From NCBI GenBank assembly GCA_003640385.1, contig RCAB01000274.1:22183-86182 (forward strand): 64,000 bases of DNA, given 5' to 3'. Below the pieces are notes generated by a model. That model was not told where the DNA came from and ran no database searches. It saw only the letters and a list, made by a program, of their open reading frames with translations. The position numbers were made by a program, and so were the translations under genes. Source of the stretch: Setaria digitata. Taxonomy: Eukaryota > Nematoda > Chromadorea > Rhabditida > Setariidae. Every line of letters begins with the position of its first letter. Position 1 is the first letter of the stretch. This document shows positions 39,801-51,024 of the stretch, in pieces.

Positions 39801-42800
39801 TCTAAAGTATTGGATTTATTAGTTTTCCTTGTTTGCGGTAATAAATCTTTTTTGTTGCTTATAGGCAACGACCGGTGATCCAGTATCAGTGGAATGTAGT
39901 ATATCTGGTTATCCGGCTCCAACAATTCAGTGGCTTCGAAATGGTGCAGTACTCGTGCCTGAGCATGATCGTTATATGATTTCATATGATGGTGAAACAA
40001 CAACGCTTAAATTCATTAGTATCACGGCATCAGATGCTGGGAAATATATTTGTATTGCGACAAATCAAGAAGGTGAAGCTAAAACAGCAATGCAGCTTGA
40101 TGTTGAATCACGAAAGTTACCTCCGACGGGTGGCACACCGCCGAAATTTCGTGCCGATGGTCGACGAGAAGCAATTAAAGCAATGGATGGTGATAAAGTT
40201 GTTCTACTTGCTGAATTATTAGAAGGTTTGGTAGAACTTCATTTTTTTTTCTTTTTTCGCTCTACTTTAAATCAATTTTTTAAATGTTTCTGAAGCGTCT
40301 TAGACATATTTTTTATTTCAATTGTTATTCCAGGCTCCGAACCATTAACGATACGGTGGATACGAAATAAAATGGAAATTCAGGATTCGAGTGGATTCGG
40401 ATATTCACGTCAAGATGCAAAATGTTTTTTGACGATTGCAGATGCATTCCCAGAAGATGCGGGAGTGTATACCTGTGAAGCCATAAATGAATTTGGCACT
40501 GCTAATTGTAACGTCCGCCTTATTATTACAGGTAAATTAATTCATACTACAGGAATAGATAAGGCCAATTACGGAAGCGTGTAACTACTGAAATTGTTAA
40601 TTTAACTAATGCAATTAACAGAAATTTTTAAATAAACTATATGTGGAAAAGCTTGAAATTCGACTGCAGAATTGTAAAATTTTAAGAATTTGTCAAAAAA
40701 TAGTTTAATAAGAACTGAAAAAAAAAACCGATATTTCAAGAAGACCGAACGAAAAGTGCTTATGAAAATCCACCAGTTATTATAAATGCACCAACGAACG
40801 TAAGCGTGGAACAAGGAAATGATTTGACGCTATCAGTAATAGTACGTGGATATCCTGAACCCGCTGTGGTATGGACTAAAAATATGGTTTCAATCGCTTC
40901 AGGCGAAAAATATCAAGTATGTTGTTCTTCCTCTTTTTCAAAATATTTGGATCAGTATAATTTATCAAAAATTATATTTATCAGTTTAATTGTTTAGTGA
41001 TCTCATAAAATGTGAATTATTAAAAATGCATTTCGTTTTATTATTATTGGCTGAAATTCAACGGCCAATTTTTTCCAATCAATTAAACGCACAAATTAAT
41101 AATTCTGCAACTCCAACCATCGTGAGAATATCTTATCATTTCCGGCATTTGAAGACAAAAGGATCAAAATATCGAATTGCAACAATTTGAAAAATGATGA
41201 AAAATGAACTGAATCAAAATGTTGTATGTCACATGATATTTGCGAGATAATATATTTGGAAATAATTCTCTATTTTTCGAATTTCAGATGACAAATAATG
41301 GTGAAGAATTCAAACTAACAATCTACAATTGTACTAACGATGATAGTGGCACATATGAGTTACAAGCAGTTAATCCATGTGGTACAGCTAAAGCGATAAC
41401 AACTGTTAATATTACTGAAATTACAAAGTAAGATTGTTATTCTTACGGCATAGGAAAAAAATTTTTTTAAAGGATTCAAGAAACGGTACTCTTTTCTTCC
41501 CACAAATGAATAATAAGTTCTTTGTGTGGTTGACATAACTATGTATTTTCCCTATATTTATATTAACTTCCATATCTTACTTTTCATTCTTGAAATAAAC
41601 TACCATTGTTAGTTATAGGATACTCTATATCCATAAATATTATTAAATTATTTTGAAAATAAAAAGGCCATAATTCCACTTTGTTTATTTACAAAAAGTA
41701 GCGGTGATTTCCGAAAAGGTTATCATTATTTATTTGACAATATGAACGATTAATTTGCTATTTTTGTTCATTTTCAAAAAATTTTTTTTTCAGCTTTGAT
41801 GCTGTTATGCCAAGATTCACCAAATTGCCAATTTCGATTCAAAGTACAATTGGACAAAAAGCAAGCTTAAGCTGTAGCTTTAAGGTTAGTATTTTTCACC
41901 AAAACTGCCAAATCCAATGAATAATATTTATTGCTCCATATATAGAAAAGGCACAAAGAATTATTGAAAAATTTTGGAAGTGGATTTCGGTCCTTATCTC
42001 TCGGTTCTGTTTGACCTTGTGATGGTATTATTAGTACCATGTTAAATAGTGCTGTCATCTCGTTTCTAATGATTCTGCTTTATTATAATTTTCTAATTAT
42101 CTCGCTGGTAATCAGCAGTAGAAGCTTTTTCTTAGGTAGAAGATAAAAACATAGCTAACATTACCGCCGGAGTTCCTTTCTACTATTTTTTCGTTTCATT
42201 CTAATCTTTCTCATTTGATTGGTTTTTAACAGCTTGAATTAATGTTTTACTGAGCAAGCTAATTCAATCAATTTTATGTTTTAACATTTTCGGATTTAAA
42301 TTGCTTTCGTACCTACATCTAGTGAAGACTTGAATTAATCCACATATCCTTTGTCGTAGATAATTTAATAAGCTAATAAGATTAACAGAACCTTGTGAAA
42401 ATGTTTGTGCACCATTTCCATTGTTTGCGGAAAAGATTTATTTATCCCTTTCTCAGCGGTATTTACTGTTGGCTATTAGGCTATTAATTACATGAAAACA
42501 TAGTACATTGAACTTATTGTATTAATTGTGAAGTGATTTTCATCATAATAATTACCGATAACCTACTACTATATTAGGCATATAGGAAACTGCTGTATGG
42601 GGCGAGTAGGGAAAGGGGGAAGGAATTTTACTGTTGTACTTGCATTTGGTTCTAATTATTAGAACTAGGACTGCAAATGAAAACAGTTAATTTGTTTGGT
42701 AAATGTAAACAAAAGTGTTTTTTTTTTTGATAATTTAAAATGTTTAGAATTATATTTGCCTTTTTTACCTCTTTCATTAGTTTTGATCTCATATAATTAC

Positions 42801-43251
42801 TTCAGAGTGATATAAAAGTAAATGTATTGAAGTTAAGGTGATAATATTTTAGGGTTTGTCATCAACAGTAACATGGTTTCATGGTGATAAGAAACTGATA
42901 AATGGACGTCATGGTATTGAAATAACAACAACGGCAACAACATCAACTCTGTCAATTTTGCAGTTAACTGAAGAGCATCTTGGTGAATATCTCTGTACAG
43001 TTCGTAATGAGTACGGCGAAGATCTAGCGAAAGCAGTCATTTTTCTTGAAGGTATATACTTATCTAGCAGTATCTAATTACTAATTATCGCACGGTAACC
43101 TTCTCTATTTTATTATTCAGCATATTTAGTGTTTAATGAAAATAATTTGTGAAATAAGCAAATTAAGCAAGATATGTTGTTTGGGAATTATTAAAAGGAG
43201 TAATTTTTTACAGGTTCATCAGTGGCATTGCCGTTATTAAGTGGCAAATAA
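17962..43251 (+). CDS. ttn-1: Titin orthologue, C-terminal part: Ig, Fn3, kinase, then an Ig array
   Basis: Giant sarcomere protein that links filaments and senses stretch through its kinase. I traced 42 in-phase exons, 8150 coding bases, about 2715 residues, ending at TAA 43249-43251. Order: Ig (17962-18512), Fn3 (18988-21338), linker (22260-22424), kinase and tail (23948-26290), seven Ig (26310-30786), Fn3 (31045-31690), six Ig (31700-37665), a half-Ig module (38247-38642), and five Ig (39010-43051). The Ig domains show the W, L and DxGxYxC core. Exons of 74-361 bp are usual, except 25928-27396 (1469 bp), which encodes the kinase end plus three Ig. Twitchin (unc-22) also has Ig-Fn3-kinase-Ig but only five Ig after the kinase, and unc-89 differs in layout, so the long mixed tail points to ttn-1. 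The 5' part is absent from the window. Three single-N joins fall inside the gene. Confidence 0.9.
21856..21856. other. Ambiguous base in a poly-T run
   Basis: A single N after about 35 T residues in a ttn-1 intron. It probably marks a contig join or an unresolved homopolymer; no coding effect. Confidence 0.7.
23948..26290 (+). other. ttn-1: ttn-1 protein kinase domain and regulatory tail
   Basis: Exons 23948-24177, 24764-24905, 25463-25662 and the start of 25928-27396. Visible elements: glycine loop GIGDCSTVY, whose third Gly is replaced by Ser; Lys in WAAKM; hinge EEFISGGELYD; catalytic loop HLDLKPDN; DFG in IIDFGLAQ; CSAEFCPPEV at the APE position; MWAIGVITYLLLSG; and HPWI closing the lobe. 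Catalytic Lys, HxD Asp and DFG Asp are all present, so unlike human titin kinase (known to have EFG in place of DFG) this one keeps canonical residues. The following 50 residues are very basic (KKLKTKKREK, AKKKALLTRKR), which fits the autoinhibitory, calmodulin-binding tail of the titin/twitchin kinase family. The first Ig starts at about 26310. Confidence 0.9.
28706..28886. repeat. Duplicated sequence either side of a single N at 28792
   Basis: About 86 bases ending at 28791, which include an acceptor and the start of a ttn-1 exon, recur almost exactly after the N, differing mainly in poly-T length. The second copy continues into the real exon at 28850-28956. This looks like two contig ends with unmerged overlap and should not be read as a biological tandem duplication. 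Confidence 0.85.
29549..29808. repeat. Duplicated intron sequence either side of a single N at 29681
   Basis: About 130 bases before the N are repeated after it with a base change and a shorter T run. Both copies lie in a ttn-1 intron. A long frame crossing the N is an artefact. Best explained as unmerged contig overlap. Confidence 0.85.
35075..35235 (+). other. ttn-1: ttn-1 exon with a polyglutamine tract
   Basis: Right after the acceptor, eight CAA codons and one CAG encode nine consecutive Gln, followed by E-Q-E-D. The tract lies in the linker before an Ig domain. It is pure CAA apart from the last codon, so it is expected to be length-variable. The rest of the exon encodes the A-C strands of the Ig domain (contains VTLKCCVKGIPEP). 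Confidence 0.85.
37004..37236. repeat. Duplicated sequence either side of a single N at 37120
   Basis: About 116 bases, including the last codons of the exon 36848-37017 and its donor, occur again after the N. I use the first copy as the true exon end. The same pattern as at 28792 and 29681 suggests an assembly join. Confidence 0.85.
37239..37450. repeat. (TA)n array with AAAG spacers
   Basis: Several 16-22-bp alternating TA runs separated by AAAG, ACTTT or similar, so parts are self-complementary. Lies in a ttn-1 intron. Reading frames rich in Tyr and Ile here are artefacts. Confidence 0.8.
37393..37737. repeat. Pair of about 38-bp direct repeats, 305 bp apart
   Basis: The segment starting ACGGTTTTACTTTTTGGAT near 37393 is found again at 37698-37737, where it spans the donor of exon 37529-37700. 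The first copy sits at the edge of the (TA)n array inside the preceding intron. It could be a small real duplication or another assembly fault. Confidence 0.6.
38200..38642 (+). other. ttn-1: Half-Ig module with basic insert in ttn-1
   Basis: Exon 38200-38335 encodes the opening strands of an Ig domain (contains PAFLIGLEDLEFREGDAAAL) but no Cys and no following Trp strand. Exon 38520-38642 then encodes a basic, non-Ig segment (KRRHRIHGRSGEKRL) and a Ser/Thr/Glu-rich stretch. A normal Ig starts only in the next exon (38975-39207, RPKFMVKP). Phases agree (1 to 1), so this looks like a degenerate Ig turned into a linker. Confidence 0.65.
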
Positions 43252-45021
43252 AAAAAAAAAGGATAAAAGACAAGCTTCTTATTTGTTTAGTTGTATTTTA
43301 TTTTATTTCTGAGCACCTCTGAAGTCTCGCTCTCTATCTTCAACATTAACAACAACTACAACAATAACAACAATGGAAATTTTTAAATCATCTAAATGAT
43401 GTACACTGACCACGAATCAAGCAATAATCATCTGAAGAGCAGAAATACATACTACACAGATGCCTTTATTTATATATGTATGTATATGTCGATATGTATT
43501 GTATTAATACATTAATTAATAAAGTGTATACACATATATTAACATACAAAATGGGTGCTTGCGCCTACCGAATAATTATAAAATTTTTTCCTTTTCTTTC
43601 ATGATATGTATAAATTATTCGGTTATTCGAATGTGATATCATTTACTGGTGCGCGCCTACTGATATAAATTGTCCGCGGCAAAAATATCATCGGTTTTGT
43701 TTTAAATATTCACTATTCATGGAGTGATTTCAGTTTTAATTTTGAAGAGAAATATAAATACTGTTTAATATAATATAGTATAATATAGCAATGATTATTT
43801 TTAACATCTTTGCATTCCATGAATAGCTAAATCTATCGGTGATAATGTTTATAATAAAGGTTTTGTGGTAGGCAATTATTTGCCATAGTTTTCATTTTTT
43901 TTGTGATGCTATGCCGGACAGTCGTTTTGTATAAATAATATGATTAGATTTTGCCGTGATTATGCCATTATCAATGTTGCATTTAAGGATATAATTGAAA
44001 ATTGTAAAATGATTAATTATTGCGTTTAAGATTTCAAAATAGGTTATTAATTATTATTGTAATTTTTTTTTTTTTTTTTTTGGAAAAATCTGTTTGTTCA
44101 AGTGGTTTTTCATATCATGACTAAAATTTTAGTCCTTCTTATCGTTGTTCCTCTACTTATTCTTTAAGTTTAATATTTTTGATTGCTGGAAAAATTTGTT
44201 GGTTTTCTTTGGTGCAAATATTTTCATAGGCCCTCAAATATTTGTACCTTTAAGATACCTATTTTTTCCAGTAATTCAGTCTTATATAATTGTAAATTAT
44301 GTGCAAATTTACCTTGTTCATTCTTAAATTGAATTGATTTCTCTTTTATCTTTTTCTTTTTAAATTACATATTCCTGAATCACACGCTGAATAATTTTTA
44401 GTCTGTTTTTCTTTTTTATTTTCTTCTTTGTTGCTGAACTATTCGTTTTTCTCCTTAATTCAATAAATTGGTGTGTTGAAAAAGCAAGCATGTTTCTGTC
44501 ACACAAGGCATTAATATTTCACTTTAAAAAGAATGAAAGAAAAAAAAAAAAAAGAAATGTCAAAATTTTAATTTTAATTATTGTATCGGAATCGTTTATC
44601 TTTCTGAATTTGATATACCAGAACAGTTTGAAAATATATATTTGTTTCAAATTGGAGGGACTAATTTTAGAAAAATAACATCTGGATGAGTCAAGAAAAA
44701 GAAGAAAAAAGGATGGGGAAATTGATATGTATATCTAAGCAAATCTTTTTCAATGTTTGTTTTTTTAATTTTACAAACCTGAATCAAATGTTAAATATTG
44801 CACTGTGCACAATATTTGCAAAAATTATTCTTACATCTCTTCTGTTTTAAAATTCTAATTTTTTTTTATGCACAATTGATAATAATTGTTTTTGCTTTCC
44901 TTTATTTTTCTTTTTTTTTTTTAAAAAAAAAAAAAGTTTATTAATGAAATCATTTGGCTCAGTTGTACTCGTTAATAGCAGTTGTACCTGCACACTGATA
45001 AGAGGTGTGATAATAAAAATC
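43252..45021. other. ttn-1 3' flank and intergenic region
   Basis: AT-rich, no coding signal. An AATAAA at 43518-43523, 267 bp past the stop, is a reasonable poly-A signal for ttn-1. A short frame from 44944 runs into the PDZ gene in phase, but its residues do not resemble the family N-terminus, so I start that gene at 45022. Confidence 0.55.
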
Positions 45022-47067
45022 ATGTCGAAAGAGACAACAGTTGTAATACCAATGGAAGAAGGTGAACCATTGGGTGCTGTGCCGAATGAAAAACTTTTAA
45101 TTGTTAAGGTACAACCAGGGACACTTGCTGATGGGAAGCTTAAGGTGATAAAATTTAGAAAAAAAAAAATGTTTAATTCTTTTTTTCGTAAAATTTTACT
45201 AATTTAACAAAAATATGAATTATTTGTGTCATTAATTTTTGATAATTTTAGTTCTGATTGAGAAATTTCTTAAAAAGAAAAAGAAAAAAACCCGAAATTT
45301 TTCGGAGGAAAAAAAACTTTACAGTTTCCTAATCGATTTAAAAAACTTTTCGATCTTAAATGCATTAATTATTTCATTTAGCTAGACTTTTTTCCAAGTA
45401 AATTCCACTATTTTCATTGAAAATTGTTAATTAATTTGGTAAACTTTTCGCATCCAATGAAATTACATTTAGGTAACTGATCACAATTTTCATACATTAT
45501 ATATTCACTGGAAAATTACTGATCAATTTAGAAAAATCTTTTTATTCTCGGTGAATTTTCCTTGCAGGTAGGTGATCAAATTCTGAAGGTAAACGATACA
45601 ATTGTACGTGACGCGGATCATTTTTATCAGTTATTACGTTTTGCGCCACCAGTTGCATCCATCCTCCTCGTACGTGATGCAAAAAAAGCAGCTGAATTGG
45701 AAGCTAAAGTTCATATACCGCAGGAACGTGCGAAGTTCATAATACGTCGCGATGGATACACTTATTTTGTAATTTTTAAATTTAAAATTTTTCATTATCT
45801 GCGCTAAAATTTAAAAATATTTAAGGAAATTTCTGCAAAACTTATTATGCCCCTTTTTATGAGTTATAATAAATATCATTATTTAATTAGTTGAACAATA
45901 TTATATTTAAATCATTTAATTTCTACTTTTTTCTTTTTTTTTTTTGAAAGAATGAAAAATGAACTTTTTTGTTGAAATGTTAGTGAAATACAAAAATTAT
46001 ATCTGAGAAAGAGTCATTTTTGTTTTTCCAAGGGAAAATACTCCTTAGGAACTGTTTTGAAATCGTTTTCTTTTTTTAGTTATCTCGAATAGAGTGGAAA
46101 CCAGGTGGTCCAAAGCTTGGCCTTGGTATAAAGCATTATCAGAATCGTGTTTTGGTATCGCGTACCGATCAGAATTCGCTTGCTTCCCAGCAACTACTAG
46201 TTGGTGATCATATCATTGATATCGACGGACGACCTGTAACTGATAAAGATGTTTGCCGTGAGCTTCTTCTCAAAAGTCTCCAGACGCAACGTTCCGTTAC
46301 CATGGTTATTGAGCGTCCTGAAACGATGGAAGCACGACATTGGGTTCAGAGTGCGCTTACGGCATCAGCAGCGCAAGCACCATCGGTTGCAATGAACAGT
46401 GACGTACGTGAAATCGCTGCTCGTGAAAGACTGAAATTGAAGAAAATGCCTTTGGTAATTAATATCTGCTCTTATTAGCAACGAAAAAAAAAACATGAAA
46501 TGCTTCATTAATTAGTTAAAATAAATATTTGTCAAAAATATTCATAAAAAAAATTTTTTAGCAATATTTAGAGCATAATCGTAAATTTTCTTATTTTTTA
46601 TTATTTACTAAGTAGTGAGATAATTAAATTAGGAAATTTTTCTTCATTTAAAATTTCAGTAGTATCTATTAATTTCTTACTACGGTTTTACTTTACATGG
46701 CTAGTGAAATAGGCCTAAAATGTTAATTGATTGTTGCACATAAAATTTCACTGAAATTACCTGCTAATTGCCAGGATAATTATTTATCAATAAACTGTTT
46801 GATAAGCTTCTTATTGATTCTTTTTTAAAATAACGATATTATAATACATATAAGTATTTGATGTATTTTAAACTGGAGAGAGAGAGAAAGATCATCGCTC
46901 TTAAATTAAATTAATTAAAATAATAGTTTCAATTATAGCCAAAGAAAAGTTGCATGCGAAAAACAACTGCTCCTGGAAAACCAATTACTATAAATGAAAA
47001 TAGAGCAACGGAATTTATTATTGCAAGTGATAATGAAGGTAAAAATCTTCGTCATGTTAGACGATAA
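45022..47067 (+). CDS. Tandem PDZ-domain protein
   Basis: Four exons, all phase 0: 45022-45144, 45568-45768, 46080-46454 and 46939-47067, giving 275 residues. PDZ1 (about residues 5-90) has PLGA at the carboxylate-binding loop, then [18 protein letters not shown]2 (about 110-195) has [16 protein letters not shown] and [15 protein letters not shown]. The tail is basic and ends [11 protein letters not shown] domains bind C-terminal peptides of partners, so this is probably a cytoplasmic scaffold. I recognise the layout as a nematode-type two-PDZ protein but cannot give a gene name. The start ATG opens [10 protein letters not shown], directly before PDZ1; an in-frame ATG at 44944 would add 26 residues of doubtful quality. 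Confidence 0.85.
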
Positions 47068-50000
47068 AATCTGATCAATCAATCAGTCAATTAATCAATA
47101 ATAATAATAATAATAGTATTTATCAGTAACTATTATGCATTACACTGATACAACATAATCACATTTCAAATTAGTAAACTTTTGATTTATTCGTTTATTC
47201 ACTATCAGCACCGTACCATCAGCATTACCATTATTATCATTGCCACTACTGCAATCATAATCATCACCATTAACGTTCACCGGCATAACTTAACGTCATC
47301 ATTGATGAAAATCGTAGCATGATTCACTACTACGATAATTACGATTATCATCGCAATTATTCCACTCATCCACAATTTATCACTATTAATTATGCATATC
47401 TAAATTCTTTATTACTGTTGTTAACATTTAAAAATTAATTATGATGAAAATCAAAAATAACGGTTCTGATATTAATAGTTAATGATTAACAAGATTGTTC
47501 TCAATTAAAAAATGTCCACTTTTAAATTACTAATATAATTAATGATATTAAATAATTACATTATCAGGTTGGATTCAGTGTACGATATTTGCAATTATAT
47601 TAACAATGAAATTAATCGTTTTCTTCTTTAACTATAACTTTTTTAAAAGTTTTGTTATTTAACATGTTGGAAGAAGCGTTTTTATTTTATTTATAAAAGT
47701 GATTAAAGACTATTATGTTCTCTATTTTACCAACCCATCTTTTTGCATTTTCGAGATTGAAACACTGCTAGAGCTAATTTTTAGATTTAAATGGTGTTTG
47801 AAATAATAGCGGTCTTTTAGACAAGAGAGAGAGAGAGACCCAATTGTTTCTGAGTAGACGTGAAATTGAAATTATTAAATTAGTTAGAGGATTTAATTAT
47901 CTTAATGAAGTACAACAAAATCCGATTTTAGTTCCACAACTCTTGACCATAGATTCACCAATAATAATTATAACTTAGATTGGAATTTAAATTATTGTCA
48001 GCCAATTACTCATTTTGAGAGAATTTTTCTTTTTTCTTCCCCGTCTTTCTGATTAAAAATTAGAACTAAAGACAGATTCACATATGCAGTTAATTACTAA
48101 GTGAAACTTTTCACTCATAAGATTGTTCAAAGAATGAACAAAATTCTTTCAAAAAAAAAAACTTTGAATAATTCGACGAATCAAAAAATCCACACCGGGA
48201 TTTAGATAATCAATCATTGCCTAAATGATAAACGATATATATTATTCATTTATTTATTCATCATCTTCCTTTCTCTTAATTTTTAATCATTGAGAGGTGG
48301 AAAAGAGTGAAAAATGATTGATGTTGCTTTTGGAAAAGTGATATGTTGATAATTGCTGGAAATGTTATTAGATAGACAAATTTGAGTTACATCTAGAATA
48401 GTGAAAATTAAAATATTATACATTTAAATATCATAGATCTTTCTGTATTCAAATATTAGATTTAAATATTACACTTCCACATAATGTACATGAAATTAAA
48501 TATCATATTTGAAAATTTTTTTCTCTTGAAGTTCTGAAAATTTAAATTATATTATTTTAAGTACTATAAATAAGATGAGGAAAAGATAAGATTCCCATTG
48601 TTTTTAAAACAGAAAGAGTGACTAATGAACAAAACAATGAACAATCTTGTTGTCACACTATTATCCATTACTAACGTCTAGCTAATTAGTTACTGTCGTT
48701 GAATCTATGATCAATGATAAATTGATATCAAAAATTACTTCTGCCATGACGTCTCTTAATGCCCTTGTCTCCAGAATATACTAATCAAGTTAAAAGTTCT
48801 GGCGTCAATCTCGAAGGCATAACTTCCTGCACTTCCCAATGAATGCTTTCTGAATTCCGGATTCCGGCATTTTTCGTCAGTGATTCTTTGGTACTTCATC
48901 AACCGCTGTTTCTCCGTTCGATCTCATTAACCTACTATTCTTTAGACAAATTCATCCAGTTCATCATTTGGTCAGTGTAATAGGGATTCACTCACAGCCC
49001 CACAAAGTGGTCGCTGAATTTCCAGTTTCATTCTTGTCCTGATAAATCCCAAGATGGATGAAATACATAAGCATTTTTTAGTGCACTGATTGATTGGTTT
49101 CAATCTATCATTTATTTATTTTGAACAGAAATATTCCCAAATCACAATAATTAACCGTTTAACAAATCTCTGATCAGCCCCACTTCAAAGTTTAAAACAA
49201 TTAAAATTTCCTCTTGCTTTTAGGTAGAGAATCACAGAGCTGCATACGGAACTTTTCAACAAAACTTTTTTTTTTTTTTAAGACTATGCAAATCAGTGAT
49301 TCATACACTTCAATTAAATATGAATATTATTAAAACATGATCAGATTTGTTAAAAACTAAAGCTGGAGTTTGAAATGGAATGGGGAGTGAAGTATGGATT
49401 GTATGAAGTTGAAAATTATTAAGAAAAGCTCACATAACTGATAAAATAATAGAAAAAAATTAAATCCGCTGCTCTTACCATTTTTGCTAATTTCGACTTT
49501 CTTTTTAGAGAAACTAAATATTTAAGGAAAAAAATTTAAGAAGGAAATTTAGAACCATAATTGCAAGCTTTAACCATCACAATGGATACGGAAGTATAAG
49601 ATTGCTCAAGCCGGGCACAACCCACAAAAAAAAAAAAAAAATTTCAAAAATTTTGTTCCGACAAAAACATTTTGTGCTATAGTAATGCTCTTAGAAGTTA
49701 CGAACCAAAAATTGGAAAATTCTACCATCCTAGCATCTGTCATCCTAGCATCTGTCACTCTCCTTTTAAATTTCCAGGATATTTTCATGACTGATTTTTA
49801 TATCCGTTTTTTATTTGTAAATTTCAAAGTCCAATGTTCATGTCTTATTATTTACTTGAAAAAATACATTTTTAGATTATTCATAAAATCCCGTAATTAC
49901 TGCTGCTATGAGTAAGGCCTAGAATAAAGATGAAATAGAGAAACCAATTTTTTTTCGCTAAGACAAAAAAAATCAAGTTAACTAAGCTAAGTAAAATGAA

Positions 50001-51024
50001 AAAAAAAAGATTCATAGATTGATAAGCAATAATTATGACAAATAAAAATCATAAAAATAGCCATGATATTAGCTGACATGATGAACGGATGAACAAAAAG
50101 TGCTCTGCAGGAAACACTTAGCAATCGCTTTTTAATGTTCAATTTGGATTTATGTCCGGTGATTCATTTCTTTCAAAATCCGTAAAACGATCAGAATAAT
50201 TTCGCGGCGATGGCACCTGGAACATGAAATAAATTGAAACCAATTTTTCCAAAATAACTTGAATCAATCATTTGAGTTTAGCACATTTTAAATCAATAAT
50301 TCTAGATTATAAAGGGAAGTCTTCACTATCCCGAAAGTCATACATATATCACGAGATCAAGGGATTCAGAAACCCGAATTAAAAACTAAAAACTACATAT
50401 TTCGCTGTATATAGTAGCATCACAGATAAAACTTATGCAGGTAAATTAAAAACTAAAAAAAAATTCCTAAAGCGCTTCCAAGCAGTATTTCAGCAACCGA
50501 AAAAAGTGAGCAAAATGGGAAGAAAAAACTATAAATTCCCGACTTACATCCCATTCGCTGCTTCTTGAACAAGCGACTGGCTCTCCTCGTTTTTTATTTT
50601 CCTTCAAAAATAGCACTCAAAATAAATAAAGATATCTAATATGACTGTATGAAAATCAAGTGATAAATGCTTGACATAGACAACTTTAAACATTACGGAG
50701 GAAAATCCTTATTTAATCACCAGCAAAGAATATAACAGATGACTAACATAACAATGAAACATACTTTACTTGATTCTGGTCCATTGAAATAAACACTTTC
50801 ATGAGCTGCAATTATACACAGCTTTGATAACAGTTTTAATAAAAGAATTAACACACTTGATTAATTTACAGTTTTAATTAAAGGATCGTCAACTATTCCA
50901 CTACTAATTCCCACAGTAAAACGAAAATTAAAAATGACATGCTTTACAGCATGTTTTAGAAAAGCTTCAAGTAGCAAAAAAATATGTAGCATAAAGTTTA
51001 CGAAATAAAACATAACACAAGCTT
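47068..51024. other. Intergenic region between the PDZ gene and the Tudor gene
   Basis: About 4 kb without an exon I can support. It contains a short (AAT)n run at 47098-47115, a degenerate ATC/ATT tract at 47195-47400 and a G+C-richer patch at 48730-49060 that has stops in every frame. It includes the 3' UTRs of both neighbouring convergent genes. No RNA gene was recognised. Confidence 0.5.

Noticed and set aside
17962..43251. Twitchin (unc-22) or unc-89 as the identity of the giant gene
   Set aside because: Twitchin has only about five Ig domains after its kinase, and unc-89 has two kinases near its C-terminus. A single kinase followed by about 18 Ig and one Fn3 fits titin.
48730..49060. 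G+C-richer patch, possible decayed gene
   Set aside because: Stops in all six frames, with no recognisable protein remnant or RNA fold by eye.
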